Notes: generated from the sequence alone by a model not told the origin. A DNA stretch of 64,000 nucleotides from Chrysopilus asiliformis (GCA_964034945.1 OZ035960.1:72865445-72929444); one strand, 5' to 3'. Positions 1 through 11,939 are shown, numbered from the stretch's first letter. Numbers and translations: made by a program.

Positions 1-252
1 GTTAGGAAGAAGTGAGTAAGGCACATCGTTGCGGATATAAATTGCGATACCCCTTTGACGAAAAAATACTGGCTCCAGGTGATACCCATTGACCTGAAAT
101 TGACCTGGGTCGCAATCACGATCAACTTTAGTCTCACCCAAAGCCAGTACCTCTGGTTTATTTTGGGAAAGGTGGATGTAAACAGAAAGATGGTTCTCCC
201 TAATTCCGCGAACATTGCAAAAATTAAATTTTGAATTTCGACTTACCCGCAT
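1..252 (-). pseudogene. Non-LTR retrotransposon ORF2, N-terminal endonuclease fragment (runs off the window)
   Basis: The minus strand is open for 84 codons from an ATG at 252-250 to the window edge. The translation has the start of an APE-type endonuclease of non-LTR retrotransposons: a CNVRGI motif near residues 12-17, LALGET near 36-41 (the glutamate of the catalytic ET pair), GYHLE near 56, and an IAIYIRND strand near 70. This domain nicks target DNA to prime reverse transcription. The layout resembles jockey/I-type endonucleases, but the clade is not resolved from so little. The rest would lie to the left of the window. Whether this ATG is the true start is unknown. Confidence 0.75.
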
Positions 253-762
253 CGGTCCAACAAAAAAGCAAGGTGTCTGTCTCGTAGAGACGGCCAGAAG
301 ACGTGGATCCGCCTACAACGATCGCCAATAGATCTTTAAGTAAGAAATTTTAGTGAAAAAGAAACTAAAGAAACAATTTGATTGACCGTAATGTTACGGG
401 ATTTGACTTTCCGTTTGGTGAATTTTGGAATCTTGTACCTAACAATCAAATTTCACTTGCAACAAAACGAACAATGTTTAATAGGGCATTTTCATAAATG
501 TACTCGGAACTTACGCAAATTGCACAAAACATTTTCTTCGTAAACTAAACGAATAACAAGTAAACTAAACGAATAACATAAACTGGGTTATTTATTACGA
601 AAAATCTTTTCTGTTATTTTTTAATCAAAAATCTTTTTTTGAAGAACTTGGATTTTTTGAAAACGCCCATAGATAAAAAAACAAATAAAAATAAAATAAA
701 ATTACACGATAAAAGCAACGAAGCTATTTCAATTTAGAGCAACTAAAAACAGTGTTCAAAAC
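253..762. other. AT-rich sequence without recognisable gene
   Basis: No coding signature was seen. Positions 253-330 may be 5' UTR of the minus-strand retrotransposon. A 19-bp word (gtaaactaaacgaataaca) occurs twice in tandem at about 541-580. The string acagtgttcaaaac at 749-762 also occurs at 39699-39712, near the other copy of a dispersed repeat, and may be a terminus of that repeat. Confidence 0.4.
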
Positions 763-1003
763 CATGGCCGAATTATACAAGGTCTGTTTGACAGCTCAGT
801 TGCTTCTGGCTCTGACGTCATCGGCAAGAAATTCTTATACGATTCAATGGGAATTTTCCCTTTTTATATGAAATATTATTGAAATTAGCGCACACACAAT
901 CAACATTAGAAAGAATGCACCGATATTTCTTGCCGATAACGTAGCAAAATGGTGGCTGTTAAAAAGCAACCAGCAGAGCAGACCTGTGTTTAATTCGGCC
1001 ATG
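763..1003. mobile_element. Foldback MITE
   Basis: The ends are inverted repeats: catggccgaattatacaagg at 763 is mirrored by a sequence ending ggccatg at 1003. The arms continue imperfectly inward for about 70 bp, including ggcaagaaat near 823 mirrored by atttcttgcc near 925. No coding capacity. It sits inside a dispersed repeat whose other copy at 40070-40095 reads through the cgatcg where this element begins, so it is a later insertion. No TSD could be fixed, so the superfamily is open. Confidence 0.65.
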
Positions 1004-1147
1004 CGATCGATGCACATTTTTCCATCTCCCCCCAAGTTAAGATCGAAATTGTTTCTCTTTAAGTTTTCCGCTCTTGTTCAAAGCGGTTTGTATGCTTTGC
1101 ATAAAAATGAATGAAATGTTCGAGCGATGGCTGCTGTTGGGTATGAT
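1004..1147 (+). repeat. Dispersed repeat X, part 1 (interrupted copy)
   Basis: This stretch matches, in reverse complement, about 39958-40095. Shared words include the aaagcggtttgt region, a reverse-complemented ctgttgggtatgat, and gaaattgtttc. The match stops at ggtatgat (1140-1147) and resumes at the second ggtatgat at 2424. It has no convincing coding content. Confidence 0.65.
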
Positions 1148-2423
1148 CGAAACCAGCGAGATATAAGAAGCCACGAACTCGGGAAAGTTACACACACATA
1201 TATACTTACAAGTAGTCGGAAGGGGTGTTTTGAATTTCGTTAATATTTTGAGAACGGTACGAGATAATTATTTACAGTAAAAGGCAAAAATGCAGAAAAC
1301 TCAATGATCTATCATATTTATTATACAACATACTTGTAAGAAATAGTTTTTGTCAAAAAAGTAAAAAACCAAAAAAACAAATTTTAAAAATGTCACTGTT
1401 TTGGTAATTTCCGGCTAGAATATATTTTTTAAAATACGATATGTTAAGGCTACTTAATAAATTGACACCTGAAGAACATTTTCCTCTCAAATAAATCGTT
1501 TGGAAAACTTCAAATATAATTATTATTGCACAATATTATTGCACAGGTCATGAAAAACACCGAACGCAATCACCCATAATTAAGTGCAAGTGCATTTTCT
1601 TTGCGAATGGCCACAAATGCATATAATTTCTTTTAATTTTGCAACCCGTAAACTAATTTTACTAAATATCACTTTGTTCACTAGACTTTACAAGCTATTT
1701 ATTGCCAATTCCCCTAAATTTTATATTTTGTGAACTGACAAAAATTAATCTAGCCAATTCATATTGAACTCATGGCACAATTTTACTTTACTGGAATCCG
1801 AGGGATTGTCAAAAACGCACTTTCAGAACAATTTGTGGTCACAAACCTCATAAAAGTGGTTTGAAATGACTGCTGACGCTGTTTTAATTACAAAATTTCA
1901 TTTTAAAATTTTCATATAACCTCACTTTTCTGACGAAAAAAAACTTTAGCTACAAACCAATTTTACTGGAAATTGGAGCGCAAAAACTTTTCAGCCTCAC
2001 CCCACTTTTTCCCACCCCACTTCAGCAGTCATTTTAAACCACTTTTATGAGGTCTGTGACCCCAAATTGTCTAATTTGGGGTCCTCGGATCCTCGCAATT
2101 CGTCGCATTCCGGTAAAGTAAAATTATTCCGAACTCACTTTGTCGGCCAAGAAAAACACAGTAAAATCACGGAAAACAGTAGTTTATCACTAATATCTAA
2201 TAATAAATACGAGTTTGTTAAGCCACGAAATACTTGCACTTATTTTTGGGCGAAAATATATTATTATTTACCTAAAACGCGATATAAAATTAAAGTTGCG
2301 ATTTCCTCCCGACGAAACAATGCATAATAGCGCGAACAATGACAAGTGACTAAATCACCGACTACTTACTCATACATGTCCGATTTACTTTCGGGGCTTT
2401 CTACCAATACTCTCGCAGGTTTT
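1148..2423. mobile_element. Unclassified DNA element inserted in repeat X, 8-bp TSD
   Basis: The element is flanked by the direct repeat ggtatgat at 1140-1147 and 2424-2431. The uninterrupted relative at ~39958 contains this site once, so this is an insertion with a visible empty site. The ends are imperfect inverted repeats: gaaaccagcgag at the left and the complement aaaacctgcgag at the right. An 8-bp TSD fits hAT or P superfamilies, but no transposase frame is visible, so it would be non-autonomous. It carries a nested foldback at 1786-2118. Confidence 0.6.
1786..2118. mobile_element. Foldback MITE nested in the 1148-2423 element
   Basis: Long inverted arms are visible: about 1827-1875 is the reverse complement of about 2022-2070 (cataaaagtggtttgaaatg against cattttaaaccacttttatg). 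Weaker pairing extends outward to ctttactggaat at 1786 and attccggtaaag at 2118. The unpaired centre shares the words ataacctcacttttctgacg and gctacaaaccaattttact with the reverse complement of 45283-45345, so a relative lies elsewhere in the window. Confidence 0.65.
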
Positions 2424-2650
2424 GGTATGATGCATACACACATACAAGTATGCATTTCATTAGTAAGAGAGCGATATCTCGGTCCCAGCATTAAAGTTGT
2501 GTTCTCAAAGCAAATTAAAACCATAATCTTTTCTCGTTCTTTGGAGCGTTTTACTGAAATTCTGAATTTCGTTTTCTCGAGAGTGATTTTTATTTTAAAT
2601 TTTTTTCAATTCCTCCAAAGCGAATTGAACCGAAATAATATGAATAGCCA
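2424..2650 (+). repeat. Dispersed repeat X, part 2
   Basis: Continuation of repeat X after the 1148-2423 insertion. Positions 2425-2545 match the reverse complement of about 39800-39965; shared words include atttcattagt, cggtcccagcattaaagtt and tgttctcaaag. The open frames here (117 codons at 2346-2699) look fortuitous: they begin inside the inserted element and show no domain. Confidence 0.55.
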
Positions 2651-2704
2651 GAATCAGAACTACCCATTTAGAGAAGAGAAACAATCAAGTTCTATATGAG
2701 ATTC

Positions 2705-3015
2705 AATACACACAAAGAAAGCATAAAAAGAGTATACATGTGAAATCTGTACTGCAAGCAGCAGACACAGCATAACAGCGGAGTAAAAATTTTGATTTTG
2801 CTTTTTAAAAACATAATTGAACATAGTTTAACATAACAAAATACCCTATACAATGCTTTAATGTAGCCCTCATCTTATAAAACAGGTTTTGTTTATATAT
2901 CACCACAAACTATCGAGTTTCATCGATTGCAAATTTGTTATCATGGCAGCAAGCCGATTTTCTAATTTGTACCCCCATTACCAAAATCCAAGACGTATCC
3001 ACGTCAAAACACAAA
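2705..3015 (+). repeat. Dispersed repeat Y, first copy
   Basis: About 300 bp are closely related, in the same orientation, to 40185-40470. Both contain cacacaaagaaagcataaaa, taacataacaaaataccct, ctttaatgtag, caccacaaactatcgagt and gacgtatccacgtcaaaa. A 96-codon frame at 2889-3179 overlaps it, but the second copy does not preserve that frame. I read this as a non-coding interspersed repeat of unknown class. Its relation to X is inverted between the two loci. Confidence 0.6.
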
Positions 3016-3229
3016 ACGACAACACGGACACAAACAGTAGCCAAGTGGAGTATACGAGGATACAAAAGAGCTGGAAACGGTTAACGGTTGCTCAGTACAA
3101 AAGCCTTAAGCAACCAGATGCCAACCGCTCCAGCACCCTGCACCCCGCAGAGGCTCCACTTAGCCGGGAAAGGTGTTAAAAAGGGTCTTAAGAAGCCCTT
3201 TGCCCTGGCACTTCACTATTTTTATTTTT
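3016..3229. other. Unassigned flank left of the LOA element
   Basis: This is GC-richer than its surroundings, with two overlapping short plus-strand frames (to 3179 and to 3300) that show no recognisable domain. It may be the target site of the LOA element or part of its 5' UTR. I could not find a target-site duplication to settle the boundary. Confidence 0.3.
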
Positions 3230-3638
3230 TTATAACACGCGGCGGACGGTTTTCGGTTTTTCGTTGTTTTGTTTTTTGTCGCGGAATACGAAAATTGTAG
3301 TGCGGTTTGTGTCGATCGAAATGCAGCCACGTCCGTTCGCTGCTACTGTCCTTTGGATTACGATTCGCAAGTGCATGCGTTGCCTCCTCGTGGCGATCAC
3401 CGGTAACTAGTCTCTCTAGGCCAAAACGCAGCGCTAAAGGAGCAAACCTTGACAAAAAAAAACCCTAATCCAAGGTGGAACAGCATATGCTGAGGGATGA
3501 ATGGCTAGAGGGTTATCTAGTCGCGAATATGCGGACTCAGGATACCTGGCGACCTCCTGTTTTAATCAGCCTTACGCCCGTAAGGGAGCTCTGCGGGCGC
3601 GGACCTTCTCCTTCTCGCCTTACTCGTGGGACCAAAAC

Positions 3639-5039
3639 ATGAATCCTGAATCTCAAAATTCTACTTGTAGTGATGTCCAAAACCCTACCCCTGTCCCAAC
3701 CCCCTTCACGTCTAATCCCCCTAATCCCACTTCATCGTCCTCCATTCCCCCAAAATCCCCAACAACACAGGGTAATAGGGATACCCTTAAACCCTTCCCT
3801 TCGCCGGCTTCATCTTTGACGTCTTCAATATCGCTGAGTGCGCTAAATATCCGGGAACTTAGCAGTTCTCTGGATAGCCTGGACACTCTAGTGGAGATGG
3901 AGCAGTCAGAGGTGAAGAACAGTGCTACTGAGAGTGCGCTGGAGACCGTCAAGTCTTCGGAAGATTCTCGTAGTGCGAAACCAGATCCGTCAGGAAGAAA
4001 GAAGTACGTCTTCTACAAATCTTCGCGACGGTATCTGGAAAAGATGAAGAAAATTGATCCCGCAGCCTTAAGCGCAAGAGATAAGGCTTTGATGGCAAAG
4101 CACCGGAGGGTAGTAGCATCCTTCGAGAAATCGAGGATTGCCAAGGAGGCTCCGGCAAAACCGGAGGGTGAACTGCCACTCAGCCTGTCTCTTGAGACGA
4201 AGGGCAAGCTGATAAAAACCGCAAACCCCCCTGCTAAGGAGGGGATCGCGGCTAGTAGAAAAAGAGGAGGCAATGCCAGCAAGCAACAGGCGGTTGCTAC
4301 AGCTAGGGCATCTGCCGGAGCCTCAACCTCAACTGGAGCTAACGCCAGCACAAGCAAGAGCTCGGTTAAGACCAAGAGGGTAAGGTCACAGGGGGAGGAA
4401 ACGGGCAACGAGCCGAAAGAGCAGAGAACATCTGCTAGCGTAGGCACTGCCGATGTGGGCACCCCCGATCATCTTAAAGTGGCCATCGTCGATAACAGTG
4501 ATCCTGACGGTAAGATCACATACGATCGGTGGCTACTCATAGAAGCCAAAATTCTTGCAGCACTAGCCGGGGACCCCGAGAAAAGCATTCCTCCAGTTGG
4601 ATGCACCTTCGACGGGGCCGGCTGGCTTAAAGGGGCAAGGTGGTCATGTGCGACAGCGAGGAGTCCTTGGGCTTCCTTTCCAAGTCCATCTCCAATATAG
4701 GAGAACTTTGGGAAGGGGCTACAGGTCATCCCACGCAGTGCACTGCCGCTGAGACCTAAAGCTTGGATGTGGATTCCCCCACCGGAACTACCGGACCAAT
4801 CAATATTGAGAATATTGGAAGCGCAGAACCCTGAAATCTCAGTCAAAGACTGGAAGATTTTGAAGTCCCTCAAAGGGACTAAGGGTAACGGCAAGGACTA
4901 CCAGATCCTATTGGATCAAAAGTCCAGCCTATCCCTTGCAAAGTCTTCTGGGACCATTCATTTTGGTCTGGGAACAGTCAGGGTGAGGCTGGAGGGTCAT
5001 CATGTTGAACTCGAAGCAGCTGTCAGTGGTGCAGATTAA
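3639..5039 (+). pseudogene. LOA ORF1 (Gag-like, DUF4780-like C-terminus), frameshifted
   Basis: ORF1 of non-LTR elements is an RNA-binding chaperone that packages the element's RNA. The frame is open from 3501; I prefer the ATG at 3639 (MNPES...) because the upstream part resembles leader sequence. The N-terminus is Ser/Pro/Thr-rich, followed by a basic region (residues ~110-150) and an Ala/Ser/Thr-rich linker. A stop at 4698 ends the first frame. A compensating pair of shifts near 4635 and 4715 restores the same frame, which continues to 5039 with the DWKILKSLKG...GKDYQ...FGLGTVRVRL pattern of the DUF4780-type domain common in insect LOA/I ORF1s. The last 38 bases overlap ORF2. Residue positions are approximate. 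Confidence 0.75.
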
Positions 5040-5613
5040 TCTGCATCATTGTCAGGCGGCGACAGAGGATCTGATGCTTACCCTGACAGAAGATGATATC
5101 GACGTGGCTTTAGTCCAGGAGCCCTGGTTAGACGGCAATAACAAGATACTTGGACTGACACCTAAAGGGTATGTATTACATTATAGTAAAACTAATGAAA
5201 AATTAAGGAGTTGCATTGTCGCCAAGAAAAATATTAACGCTTTCTTTCTAGGTAGCCTCTGCAGCGGAGATGTCTCGGCAATCTTAATTGAGCAACGGAG
5301 AAGAGAGCAATCTCTGATCATTGCTTCAATTTACATGCCATACGAGGAAAGGGATCCACCAGCAAACAAGGTACGCAGCTTGGTAAGTTTTGCCAGGGAC
5401 CGCCACCTAAATCTAGTGATGGGATGTGATGCCAACGCTCATCCCTCACAATGGGGAAGCACGAACATCAACGAACGAGGTGAGTCATTATCTGAGTACA
5501 TTCTCTACTCGGATCTTGTTATATGCAATCGAGGCAATAAACCAACATTCATTAACAAGAGCAGAGAAGAGGTAATCGATATAACACTCGCGACTAGCTA
5601 CCGAGACTTGAGG
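5002..5613 (+). pseudogene. LOA ORF2 part 1: APE-type endonuclease
   Basis: ORF2 starts with ATG at 5002, overlapping ORF1 in another frame. It reads VVQINLHHCQAA (residues ~8-19), ALVQEPW (~36-42, catalytic E), ASIYMPYEE, GCDANAHPSQWGS (~145, catalytic D/N) and DITLATS near the break. These are the endonuclease motifs that nick the target site. The frame is cut after RDLR by the DNA transposon at 5614 and resumes at 11946. The final SDH motif lies in part 2 (SFSDHARI). The 23 residues that run into the transposon up to 5673 are not LOA. Confidence 0.85.
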
Positions 5614-8600
5614 CATAGAAAAATATACTTAAATAGAACTGTCGCTTTAGGGGTTTTCCATATACCAGTGTAAGAGGAAGCGGGAGGAACTTAGGAATTT
5701 TATATACTTTCTCACTTTACCACATTCATCAGATAGGAAACATTAAAAATTGTGCTAAAAGCAAGCAATCAGGTTTAGGCAGCTATATTCTAAACCAGGG
5801 CCAGGAAAGCTTTGAAAGTTCTCGGGCATCCACTACCACTGATAAGCGATTTACTTGTTTATATGGCTTGCTCTCCGAGCCAAGTGAAACAAGCTTGTTG
5901 AAAGCTCTTTTCGTTATGCTTGGTTTTGACACACTGTTAATTGTTTTACTTTACGTTAAAAAAAGTTTTGATAATGAAAAACTTTTATATGAAATTTCCG
6001 AATTACAATCGGAAAATAAAAATAATTTCGTAAAACCAGAAACATTAATTTGATCAATTGATATTTTATGAAACGACTGAAAATGCCTATATAAATTGTA
6101 TTTTTTTATTGTTTTAATTTCCTGAAATCATAGTAAACATTGCATTGTGTTATCACACCGAATAAGAAAACAATCATGTCCAAAATTCGTGTCGTCTTTT
6201 GAGACAGAACGCTTCATGATTTTCAGCAGTGTTAAATTTTTCATGATTTTCAGCAGTATGAAATACACCACTGCTTCAGTCAATGTCCTAATGACAACTG
6301 GAGCTAATAAAAATCTCTCGCATAAATGGCCTTACTTAGAGCTCAGCAAAGCTCCATGGTATGTAAAATGCACAAGTGGAAGCAGAACGGGTTATATGCA
6401 AGGTGAAACAGATTATTTCTTTCATATGCGTATGTATGCAGTTTTCGTACAAGCCAGAATGAAACGGGTAGCATGAAGAATCGATGTATAAAAGGGCAAT
6501 TTGAGCTGCGAAAATGCCCTTGGTGCACATGGCTTCAGAGCGATGTTCTAAACGTTAAAAATTTCTCTAAAGTATGGAGCAAAACAAAATTTTTTAGTAT
6601 GGTTTTAACTGTTTAAATGTTTTTTAGTCATGTTTATAGTGAAAGGAATTTTACTAAAGATTCTTAATGCGGAAAAAATTGAATTACAATGGAAAAATTG
6701 CACTTAAATTGTTTTGTTGTACTAAAATGCAAATGCATGCGTGTACTAAAACTTTGCACATCCCTGAAATTTTTATTTGACATTTTCTCTTACACCCGAC
6801 CCCCTTTGTCATTTGTTCCAGAACATATAAGGCAAGTTGAGGTGAGAGGCAAGCGGATTTTTTGTTTTGAATTATTTGTCATATTTCAGTATCTTATCCT
6901 ACGAATAAGAATAACAGGAAGACAGAATCTGCACATCTACAGTGTCCGTGAGTGAAGCATTTTTTCTGAATAGCCCCAAAGAGATTTCTGATTTATCTCC
7001 CAAAGAGATTTTACCGTCCAAAAAGTCACATTTAGTCACATTTTTTCACATTTCCACAGCATGTCACGTTATTTTATGTTTTTATCATTAATAAGCGGTG
7101 AGTTTTGCATCGAAATTAATTTAGTTTGCGCGAATTAAGTCAGTAAATTAAACAAAATTCGATGAATACCGAAACGTGAAAACTGGCTTCAATTATAAAC
7201 ACGAGAACTGTCAAATAGATGGTATTGCCATATAACTTTTATTTGTACTTAAACTAAAAATAGCGCCAAATTTAAAATTTATGGATGTTTTTGTATACCC
7301 TATTCTAAAATACAACCTAACATTTGTTATACTCCTTTTATACCTTCAAAATGGCGTACCTAAAAAAAATAACTGAAACTAAACTCCTATTACCCTTCTG
7401 CAAACTAATTTCATTGTTAGGATAATATTAAATAAAGTATGACTTGAGCAGAAAACATTTTTTTTTCGCTCTTATTCAACTTAACAAAACACAAATCATG
7501 GACAAAAAATAACCAAACGTTAATATTTCTTTTCCACTCTTTGAAAATTCTCTATAATGCTCTTTATTTTAACTGAAAACCAGCGTTTTTTAAACTATTT
7601 GTACAGGGGTTTGGATGGAAAAAATAGTTACAAACAAAAGTGTATTGAAGAGTTTTACTAAATTTCGTTATGTTAACACTATTTATAAATAAAAAGTCTG
7701 AAAACATTTACTTCATTTAAGCAGGGTTTAGACGAAGCGATAACTCGCTGCAAGTAGACGTAAATACACGCGATTTGAGCTAGTGTGCGACGCTCGCATA
7801 TGTGTGAGAATACTCGCTTCTCTCTCAAAAATAATAGAAAGCCATTCTATTTTTCTAGCAAGTAAAAACCAATACAACAACATGGAACCGTGTAGACAAT
7901 AGGTGGTTTTATGTGTGTGTGTTTCGGTTCATTTTATATTTGCTGCTTTGCCAGAAAACGTCGTAACATTTTAAGGAAAAAACGACACGGATATAAAAAA
8001 CTCGTCGGCAACAAACAGTTTCAGGTCGAAATTCGCAAATTTTTCCACAAAAACGAGTCGTGATATTTTTTCTCAGAAAATTTTAGGTTATGTTTTCCTT
8101 CGGCTGTCATTCTACTTGCAACGATTTACTCGCATCGTGTAAACGAAGCAAACTACTTGCCTTTCTTTGCTCGCAGCGAGTTACACCGCGTCTTGATTTG
8201 GGATTTTTCATCGCAGAGATTTTTGATTGACCAATCAGAGCTCGAGTTGACGGCGATAAAAAATCCCAGAGATAAATTTCAAGAAATCTTGCAATAGCAA
8301 AATTTCTTGGAATTTCACAATTCATAATGGCGGAATCCAAATTCTCCCGACAAGTAATTGCGAAAATAACTAATTTTTACAAAATACGATACAAAAAGCT
8401 TTGGAAGAGAATATATAACATTAAGAGGTTTTTCTTTTCGTCTGTTCTTCTGTTTCAGCCTTTTCAATTTCACGTATTGCATTAATTGCGGGAGCGGCGA
8501 CTATGTGTTTTCTTTTCATCGGCATTTTGAGTACTAAATTTCAAGAGATTTTCGGCCCAGCTGTCAAAAAAATCTCATTGCGGTGAGATATTTCTTGGGA

Positions 8601-8860
8601 TGAAAAATTGTTAATTAAGACGCGGTGTTACTCGCTGTGTATAAACCCTGCTTTTCGGATTGCAAAAATATTTTTTCCTTGTACTAAACATTAATATATG
8701 TATATCTGGCAATATTGTTTCTCAATATTTATAAACATGACATATTTTCTCATTCCCTCTCAAATGCGAAGCGAGAGGCCGTTGCTCGCGCTGCAAAGAA
8801 GAGATAGCGCGACTTTCCCCTCATTTTAGGGGAAATATTTCAAAAATTTAGTTCTGAGCA
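5148..8860. repeat. Tandem duplication I, copy 1 (3713 bp)
   Basis: Positions 5148-8860 recur at 8861-11909 with an offset of 3713. The unit begins inside the LOA endonuclease and ends 5 bp before the right terminal inverted repeat of the DNA transposon, so it spans the LOA/transposon junction and arose after that insertion. The junction at 8860/8861 (gagca|acttgg) shows at most a base or two of microhomology. Copy 1 keeps the complete MITE at 7721-8651, most of which copy 2 has lost. Confidence 0.9.
7721..8651. mobile_element. Foldback MITE (agcaggg family), complete copy
   Basis: The termini are agcagggttta at 7720 and taaaccctgct at 8652. The interior shows further mirrored words such as actcgctgcaag/cttgcaacg and the gcgagtt/aactcgc type. 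It shares a stretch around 8060-8110 (cagaaaattttaggttatgt, then a tgtcatt...acttgcaa context) with the MITE at 23811-24296, so the two are related although their ends differ. Copy 2 of the tandem duplication keeps only the right ~280 bp (11419-11701). The TSD is not clean (tta/ttt). Confidence 0.65.
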
Positions 8861-9326
8861 ACTTGGACTGACACCTAAAGGGTATGTATTACATTATAGT
8901 AAAACTAATGAAAAATTAAGGAGTTGCATTGTCGCCAAGAAAAATATTAACGCTTTCTTTCTAGGTAGCCTCTGCAGCGGAGATGTCTCGGCAATCTTAA
9001 TTGAGCAACGGAGAAGAGAGCAATCTCTGATCATTGCTTCAATTTACATGCCATACGAGGAAAGGGATCCACCAGCAAACAAGGTACGCAGCTTGGTAAG
9101 TTTTGCCAGGGACCGCCACCTAAATCTAGTGATGGGATGTGATGCCAACGCTCATCCCTCACAATGGGGAAGCACGAACATCAACGAACGAGGTGAGTCA
9201 TTATCTGAGTACATTCTCTACTCGGATCTTGTTATATGCAATCGAGGCAATAAACCAACATTCATTAACAAGAGCAGAGAAGAGGTAATCGATATAACAC
9301 TCGCGACTAGCTACCGAGACTTGAGG
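8861..9326 (+). pseudogene. Duplicated LOA endonuclease fragment
   Basis: Second copy of LOA ORF2 codons, equivalent to 5148-5613, carried along by tandem duplication I. It starts mid-domain (LGLTPKGY...) and runs to the DNA transposon border. It keeps the GCDANAHPSQWGS and DITLATS motifs but lacks the N-terminus and any start of its own. It is not an independent retrotransposon insertion. Confidence 0.85.
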
Positions 9327-11909
9327 CATAGAAAAATATACTTAAATAGAACTGTCGCTTTAGGGGTTTTCCATATACCAGTGTAAGAGGAAGCGGGAGG
9401 AACTTAGGAATTTTATATACTTTCTCACTTTACCACATTCATCAGATAGGAAACATTAAAAATTGTGCTAAAAGCAAGCAATCAGGTTTAGGCAGCTATA
9501 TTCTAAACCAGGGCCAGGAAAGCTTTGAAAGTTCTCGGGCATCCACTACCACTGATAAGCGATTTACTTGTTTATATGGCTTGCTCTCCGAGCCAAGTGA
9601 AACAAGCTTGTTGAAAGCTCTTTTCGTTATGCTTGGTTTTGACACACTGTTAATTGTTTTACTTTACGTTAAAAAAAGTTTTGATAATGAAAAACTTTTA
9701 TATGAAATTTCCGAATTACAATCGGAAAATAAAAATAATTTCGTAAAACCAGAAACATTAATTTGATCAATTGATATTTTATGAAACGACTGAAAATGCC
9801 TATATAAATTGTATTTTTTTATTGTTTTAATTTCCTGAAATCATAGTAAACATTGCATTGTGTTATCACACCGAATAAGAAAACAATCATGTCCAAAATT
9901 CGTGTCGTCTTTTGAGACAGAACGCTTCATGATTTTCAGCAGTGTTAAATTTTTCATGATTTTCAGCAGTATGAAATACACCACTGCTTCAGTCAATGTC
10001 CTAATGACAACTGGAGCTAATAAAAATCTCTCGCATAAATGGCCTTACTTAGAGCTCAGCAAAGCTCCATGGTATGTAAAATGCACAAGTGGAAGCAGAA
10101 CGGGTTATATGCAAGGTGAAACAGATTATTTCTTTCATATGCGTATGTATGCAGTTTTCGTACAAGCCAGAATGAAACGGGTAGCATGAAGAATCGATGT
10201 ATAAAAGGGCAATTTGAGCTGCGAAAATGCCCTTGGTGCACATGGCTTCAGAGCGATGTTCTAAACGTTAAAAATTTCTCTAAAGTATGGAGCAAAACAA
10301 AATTTTTTAGTATGGTTTTAACTGTTTAAATGTTTTTTAGTCATGTTTATAGTGAAAGGAATTTTACTAAAGATTCTTAATGCGGAAAAAATTGAATTAC
10401 AATGGAAAAATTGCACTTAAATTGTTTTGTTGTACTAAAATGCAAATGCATGCGTGTACTAAAACTTTGCACATCCCTGAAATTTTTATTTGACATTTTC
10501 TCTTACACCCGACCCCCTTTGTCATTTGTTCCAGAACATATAAGGCAAGTTGAGGTGAGAGGCAAGCGGATTTTTTGTTTTGAATTATTTGTCATATTTC
10601 AGTATCTTATCCTACGAATAAGAATAACAGGAAGACAGAATCTGCACATCTACAGTGTCCGTGAGTGAAGCATTTTTTCTGAATAGCCCCAAAGAGATTT
10701 CTGATTTATCTCCCAAAGAGATTTTACCGTCCAAAAAGTCACATTTAGTCACATTTTTTCACATTTCCACAGCATGTCACGTTATTTTATGTTTTTATCA
10801 TTAATAAGCGGTGAGTTTTGCATCGAAATTAATTTAGTTTGCGCGAATTAAGTCAGTAAATTAAACAAAATTCGATGAATACCGAAACGTGAAAACTGGC
10901 TTCAATTATAAACACGAGAACTGTCAAATAGATGGTATTGCCATATAACTTTTATTTGTACTTAAACTAAAAATAGCGCCAAATTTAAAATTTATGGATG
11001 TTTTTGTATACCCTATTCTAAAATACAACCTAACATTTGTTATACTCCTTTTATACCTTCAAAATGGCGTACCTAAAAAAAATAACTGAAACTAAACTCC
11101 TATTACCCTTCTGCAAACTAATTTCATTGTTAGGATAATATTAAATAAAGTATGACTTGAGCAGAAAACATTTTTTTTTCGCTCTTATTCAACTTAACAA
11201 AACACAAATCATGGACAAAAAATAACCAAACGTTAATATTTCTTTTCCACTCTTTGAAAATTCTCTATAATGCTCTTTATTTTAACTGAAAACCAGCGTT
11301 TTTTAAACTATTTGTACAGGGGTTTGGATGGAAAAAATAGTTACAAACAAAAGTGTATTGAAGAGTTTTACTAAATTTCGTTATGTTAACACTATTTATA
11401 AATAAAAAGTCTGAAAACTAATTTTTACAAAATACGATACAAAAAGCTTTGGAAGAGAATATATAACATTAAGAGGTTTTTCTTTTCGTCTGTTCTTCTG
11501 TTTCAGCCTTTTCAATTTCACGTATTGCATTAATTGCGGGAGCGGCGACTATGTGTTTTCTTTTCATCGGCATTTTGAGTACTAAATTTCAAGAGATTTT
11601 CGGCCCAGCTGTCAAAAAAATCTCATTGCGGTGAGATATTTCTTGGGATGAAAAATTGTTAATTAAGACGCGGTGTTACTCGCTGTGTATAAACCCTGCT
11701 TTTCGGATTGCAAAAATATTTTTTTCCTTGTACTAAACATTAATATATGTATATCTGGCAATATTGTTTCTCAATATTTATAAACATGACATATTTTCTC
11801 ATTCCCTCTCAAATGCGAAGCGAGAGGCCGTTGCTCGCGCTGCAAAGAAGAGATAGCGCGACTTTCCCCTCATTTTAGGGGAAATATTTCAAAAATTTAG
11901 TTCTGAGCA
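8861..11909. repeat. Tandem duplication I, copy 2 (3049 bp, with a 665-bp deletion)
   Basis: This repeats 5148-8860 with very high identity. The clear differences are loss of the equivalent of 7706-8370 at 11418/11419 (aac at both ends of the lost segment) and one extra T near 11730. The deletion removed the left half of the MITE, so the MITE predates the duplication and the deletion came afterwards. Copy 2 runs on into the right terminus of the DNA transposon. Confidence 0.9.
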
Positions 11910-11939
11910 AAAGTTATATTTAAGTATATTTTTCTATGC

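Larger units (their letters stand above)
5614..11938. mobile_element. Unclassified DNA transposon with CATAG...CTATG ends, internally duplicated
   Basis: The ends are inverted repeats: catagaaaaatatacttaaa at 5614 and its complement ending tatttttctatg at 11938 (about 22 bp, nearly perfect). The flanking direct repeat cttgagg (5607-5613 and 11939-11945) is the TSD; removing the element plus one copy restores the LOA reading frame. A 7-8 bp TSD and CA...TG ends would suit hAT or P-like elements, but no transposase was recognised. Only short frames exist, e.g. 61 codons at 5868, 109 at 6147 and 88 at 6689, each repeated at +3713. The span includes tandem duplication I, so the original element was about 3.2 kb, part of it the MITE at 7721. 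Confidence 0.75.

Noticed and set aside
2889..3179. 96-codon gene in repeat Y
   Set aside because: The second copy of Y does not keep the frame, and the 3' half runs into unrelated sequence.
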